Made by a program: the position numbers and the translations under genes. The notes beneath the pieces are model-generated. The model searched no databases, was not told the DNA's origin, and was given only the letters and a program-made list of their open reading frames with translations. Shown here piece by piece: positions 9,672 through 12,509 of a DNA stretch of 12,509 bases. Source of the DNA: Dirofilaria immitis (taxonomy: Eukaryota; Nematoda; Chromadorea; Rhabditida; Onchocercidae); NCBI GenBank assembly GCA_024305405.1, contig JAKNDB010000084.1, positions 1 through 12,509 on the forward strand, given 5' to 3'. The number at the start of each line of letters is the position of its first letter. Position 1 is the stretch's first letter.

Positions 9672-10016
9672 TTACTCATATCCATTTATATGGATTTGGT
9701 AAAACTGAAAGCGATCGAATTTTGTGATGTGTCGGGAAACCTGAATCAAGTCTCCATCAATATTCTGATTGAATAAGTCAAACTGTTTTCTTGGGTCAAC
9801 TTGCAAATTGCACATATATCTTTCTTCATAGAACTGCATGTAATTTAACTGGTTGCATGTTTCATTCTTCAGTGCGCGTAGCATATTGTCTATTTTATCA
9901 CTGTGAGGATTATATGAACGTGGGAAATGGCTATCATAAAGGAAAAATGCAAACTTTGACGGTGAATGTGTGAAATAAATCAGCTTTCTATAGCATTTTA
10001 GACGTGTTATCTTCAT
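9672..10016 (-). CDS. Unidentified 114-codon ORF
   Basis: This is the longest uninterrupted ORF in the window and longer than chance would readily give at this composition. It begins with ATG (context GAGCAATGAAG) and ends with TAA. I do not recognise the family. The protein is hydrophilic and mixed, with no obvious signal peptide or membrane helix. It includes FAFFLYDSHFPRS near residues 23-35, DKIDNMLRALKNETC near 41-55, and a C-terminal half rich in F, Q, D and N. Upstream on the same strand (10020-10120) another open piece (KVANQTRYCNRVINQKVHIL) ends right at this start in a different frame, so this may be the last part of a longer, broken gene. A possible AATAAA lies downstream at 9562-9567. 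Confidence 0.35.
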   Translation of the reverse strand: MKITRLKCYRKLIYFTHSPSKFAFFLYDSHFPRSYNPHSDKIDNMLRALKNETCNQLNYMQFYEERYMCNLQVDPRKQFDLFNQNIDGDLIQVSRHITKFDRFQFYQIHINGYE

Positions 10017-10019
10017 TGC

Positions 10020-10170
10020 TCCAAAATGTGAACTTTCTGATTAATTACTCTGTTACAATATCTTGTTTGATTGGCAACTTTCTAGAGCGCAGGCATGGAT
10101 AATGTCAACAAGTTGTTATCCACATGGTATTGAAGTTGGCCTTACTTTTCACTTTGCTAACATAACCAGT
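10020..10170 (-). other. Coding-like pieces upstream of the 114-codon ORF
   Basis: On the minus strand, pieces YNRTGYVSKVKSKANF (about 10125-10175), YHVDNNLLTLSMPAL (about 10080-10125, another frame) and, after an in-frame TAG, KVANQTRYCNRVINQKVHIL follow in order. They suggest a continuous ancestral reading frame now broken. No splice sites explain the changes. I cannot name the protein. Confidence 0.25.
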
Positions 10171-10171
10171 T

Positions 10172-10349
10172 CTATTGTATAATGCTAGCAATTCTATTAA
10201 TAATTTCGCCATACACTTGACCGCCATCTTTAGTTTCAATTTCAGTGATAATATTGTACATGTCTCTCTTTTAGCGCTATTTCCTGAAATCCTTTCCGAA
10301 CTTTATTATAAAAATTAATGTCCATCTCTTCGTATTTATTTTTATCTGT
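10172..10349 (-). pseudogene. Fragment resembling the C-terminus of bacterial-type thymidylate kinase
   Basis: The minus strand reads KYEEMDINFYNKVRKGFQEIA and then, after a one-base frame change near 10260, MYNIITEIE and QVYGEIINRIASIIQ, with a TAG at 10172-10174. The pattern YE....F...VR.GF.EIA, about 54 residues from the chain end, is the usual C-terminal part of Tmk (dTMP to dTDP). The spacing to the stop also fits, including the QVY.EI helix. As I remember them, Rickettsiales enzymes are closest in pattern to this, so endosymbiont-derived DNA is one explanation. The ATP-binding N-terminal part is absent, so the fragment could not work. A competing open frame runs through the second half, so chance resemblance is possible. 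Confidence 0.35.
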
Positions 10350-10503
10350 CCTTTGTTATTATGTATTATCGTTGAAAGATCACCAGGTTTTTTTCTTGAA
10401 TTTTTAAAATTTCTAATACAGTTCTCTTTATGGACAGTCCGATATTTTGGTCAAGATTTCGAGAGGTGGTGGATTTTTAATCGAATAAAAATATTAAATA
10501 AAA

Positions 10504-12509
10504 ATGGTAAGATTTATTTATAATTTTGATCTTTTCATCCTCCTCCTTTCTAGATAATAATACTTCATTTTCACTCAATAGTTTAATTTTTTTGTCATTT
10601 TATCATGCAAGAATATTTGTTTGATAGAATAAAAACAAATACTAAACAAATTAGTAATATAATCATTCTTATTGAAAGAAATTCGCCAGAAATTTTTTCA
10701 GGTATTATTATTTATAGATTCAATCAATAAGCTTAACATATTCATCTTTCTTAATTGGTAGTCTCAAAAATTTCGAGTTAAAATTCGAAAACCGTGATGA
10801 TCTAAAGTTATAAGCTCATTTAGAAACATAGGAACTATTTTTACGATTACGCCGTCACGTACTGTGCATTTCTTTTATCGGATTCATGTTTAGGCACCCA
10901 GAAAGAAAGGCTTAACAGCTGAAGAGAAGCGATCCCGAATGTTGGAATTATTTCATGAAAGTAATGAATTTTTTCAGGTAAGTTTTTTTTTTTCTTTAGA
11001 AAAAGACAGAGTTCGATTTATATTTCTTGTTATAACGAAAATTTTAATATCTCAATGAAATTTTTTTGCAAAAATAAAGAAAAAGTATATTTAAAATGTT
11101 TCTATATGTATTATATAAGATGTCATACTTAGGGACGAGGATAATATATTATACATATATACATAGGAAAATACATATTATCTCAAAAATTATTTCAAAC
11201 AAATTAATAATTATAGAGACAAGATGTTAACGAAGCAGTTGCAAAACTACGTAATTTTCAGATGAAGGATCTCGAAAGAATTGCTCCAAAGCAGAAAGGA
11301 ATCATTCCGCAATCGGTGAAAGAAATAACGCAGCTACTCGTTGACGAAGGTTTAGTTGAGTGTGAGAAGATTGGAACTTTCGTTTGCTACTGGGCATTTC
11401 CATCACAATCGATGATTACAGTAAGATTTTTTCTTTATATTCTTTTCTTCTTATATGCAGAAATGTCCAGAAATGATAGCTTGATTTGAATTTCATCCAC
11501 TAAAAGTTTCAATTGATCCTACCTTGTATATTCCAGAGTAATATCTTAGATATTATAGTAAATACTTATACAAATTTACATGAGTAATTCGTAGTGCAAG
11601 TTGAAATGAAAGAAAATGGTAAGAATTGAATAAAATAATGACGAAAATGAAGAACATATGCTAGAACACAGATTTTTTCATGATACAAAAAGTTTATGTA
11701 TTATTTACAGCGATCATTTATTATCAAAAATACACATCTACATTCGCCTATTTTAGAATACTTCAAAATTTTCTTGTAAGCAAAGTACTGATCGTGTCGT
11801 TGATATCATTTTTCTTCTTTTTTTTTATTTTCAGCGCAAGAAGCAACTACAAGAATTAGATGAAAAAATTTCGAATTTGGAAACAATATTAAAAAAGCAA
11901 AAGCTGATGTTGAGATGATAAAAAGAAAAAGAAAGTTAGTTTTAACATGACTTACTTGTTCATTACATAAAAACTTATCATCAAAAAGTATTATAATGAT
12001 TCAATTGTCTTGATGGTTTTTGACACTAAATCGTTATGATAATAAAAGAAAACTTTCTGTTAATCACTTCTTTTTCCATCTTCTATAGGTAACTGAAGAG
12101 CAGAAAAACTGAAATTAGAAATTAATGATCTACAAATGAAGCATGAAACGTTAACGAAAAATTGAAAAAACTAAGTGAGGAAGACCCTGAAAGTATTACT
12201 CAACTTGAAAACGAGATAAATAAGGCTCGTAACGATGCAAATCGTTGGACCGGTAAGTTTTCCCTTTTTTTCAGCTGATAACTTCTTTATTAATATTCCA
12301 GTATAAGAAGCAAAACTTTTCATTAAAAATCTATAGCAAAACACATGAAAATTACAACACGTCAGATAAATAGTCTTGTAAAAACAACCGAATTGTTGAT
12401 TGTATGGATGATGATATTTTTGTTTTGAAATCGTAGTTTACAGAAAAAAAGCAAAATTCGTTTTTTTTGTCAGTATTTTAGATAACATATTTGCGGCGAA
12501 GAAATGGTG
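10504..12509 (+). CDS. MND1, meiotic nuclear division protein 1 (3' end outside window)
   Basis: Mnd1 pairs with Hop2 and stimulates Dmc1/Rad51 strand invasion between homologous chromosomes in meiosis. Exons by splice sites and family match: 10504-10506, 10894-10977, 11262-11420, 11835-11934, 12089-12252 and 12482 to beyond the edge. The first three introns are phase 0, the last is phase 1. Residues 2-82 match the N-terminal winged-helix part closely: KKGLTAEEKRSRM, then MKDLERIAPKQKGI, then CYWAFPS. After that comes a K/E/L-rich coiled coil, then NDANRWT and DNIFAAKKW. About 180 of the usual ~205 residues are covered. The coiled-coil exons contain single-base frame breaks at A-runs (11891-11896, 12104-12108, 12157-12161, perhaps 11920-11930). 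Each is cured by one extra A, and splice sites are intact, so I think the gene is functional and the sequence slightly wrong. Confidence 0.9.
10507..10893 (+). other. MND1 intron 1, directly after the start codon
   Basis: A GTAAGA donor follows the ATG at 10504-10506 immediately, and the acceptor is GTTTAG before GCACCC at 10894. The join gives Met-Ala-Pro-Arg-Lys-Lys-Gly, which aligns with the start of Mnd1 proteins. The intron is 387 nt, AT-rich, with no gene inside. Confidence 0.75.

Noticed and set aside
9791..9973. 60-codon plus-strand ORF
   Set aside because: It lies wholly opposite the longer 114-codon minus ORF and is best explained as its shadow.
11421..11489. Extension of MND1 exon 3 to the stop at 11489
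   Set aside because: A strong GTAAG donor at 11421 ends the exon, the residues after it do not match Mnd1, and the next exon continues the family alignment.
1..12509. tRNA, rRNA, CRISPR array or bacterial operon signals
   Set aside because: I found no B-box-like tRNA arm, rRNA stretch or regularly spaced repeats, and the introns show eukaryotic nuclear DNA.

Overview
The window looks like nuclear DNA of a nematode. By eye it is roughly 70% A+T. Introns have GTAAG-type donors and short U-rich acceptors ending TTTTCAG or TTTTAG, and it carries an old BEL/Pao retrotransposon. A filarial or related clade III worm would fit the composition and element, but no marker here fixes the species.

Layout: positions 1-2540 hold no gene I can defend, only small inverted repeats. 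Positions 2590-4660, minus strand, are a decayed BEL/Pao pol region, with reverse transcriptase end, RNase H and integrase in the right order but in shifting frames. Positions 4680-6030 are AT-rich and empty. A short GC-richer island lies at 6030-6180. Positions 6828-7960, plus strand, hold a broken coding region whose motifs resemble the middle of the condensin HEAT-repeat subunit CAP-G. Positions 8020-8420 are GC-richer and unidentified. On the minus strand there is an open stretch at 9026-9220, a 114-codon unidentified ORF at 9672-10016, and at 10172-10349 a fragment resembling the C-terminus of a bacterial-type thymidylate kinase. The right end, 10504-12509, holds a recognisable spliced gene on the plus strand, MND1, cut by the window edge.

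MND1 is the only well-supported gene. With HOP2 it helps the DMC1/RAD51 recombinases search for the homologous chromosome in meiosis. Its start codon forms the end of its own first exon. Its coiled-coil half has three, perhaps four, single-base frame breaks, each at a run of A and each explained by one missing A. That pattern suggests homopolymer undercalling in the assembly rather than gene death. Most frame breaks in the CAP-G-like region are also one base short, so its pseudogene status is provisional.

I found no operon, CRISPR array, tRNA, rRNA or clearly new system. The most useful leads are MND1 in a nematode, the CAP-G-like and thymidylate-kinase-like remnants, and the frame-error pattern.
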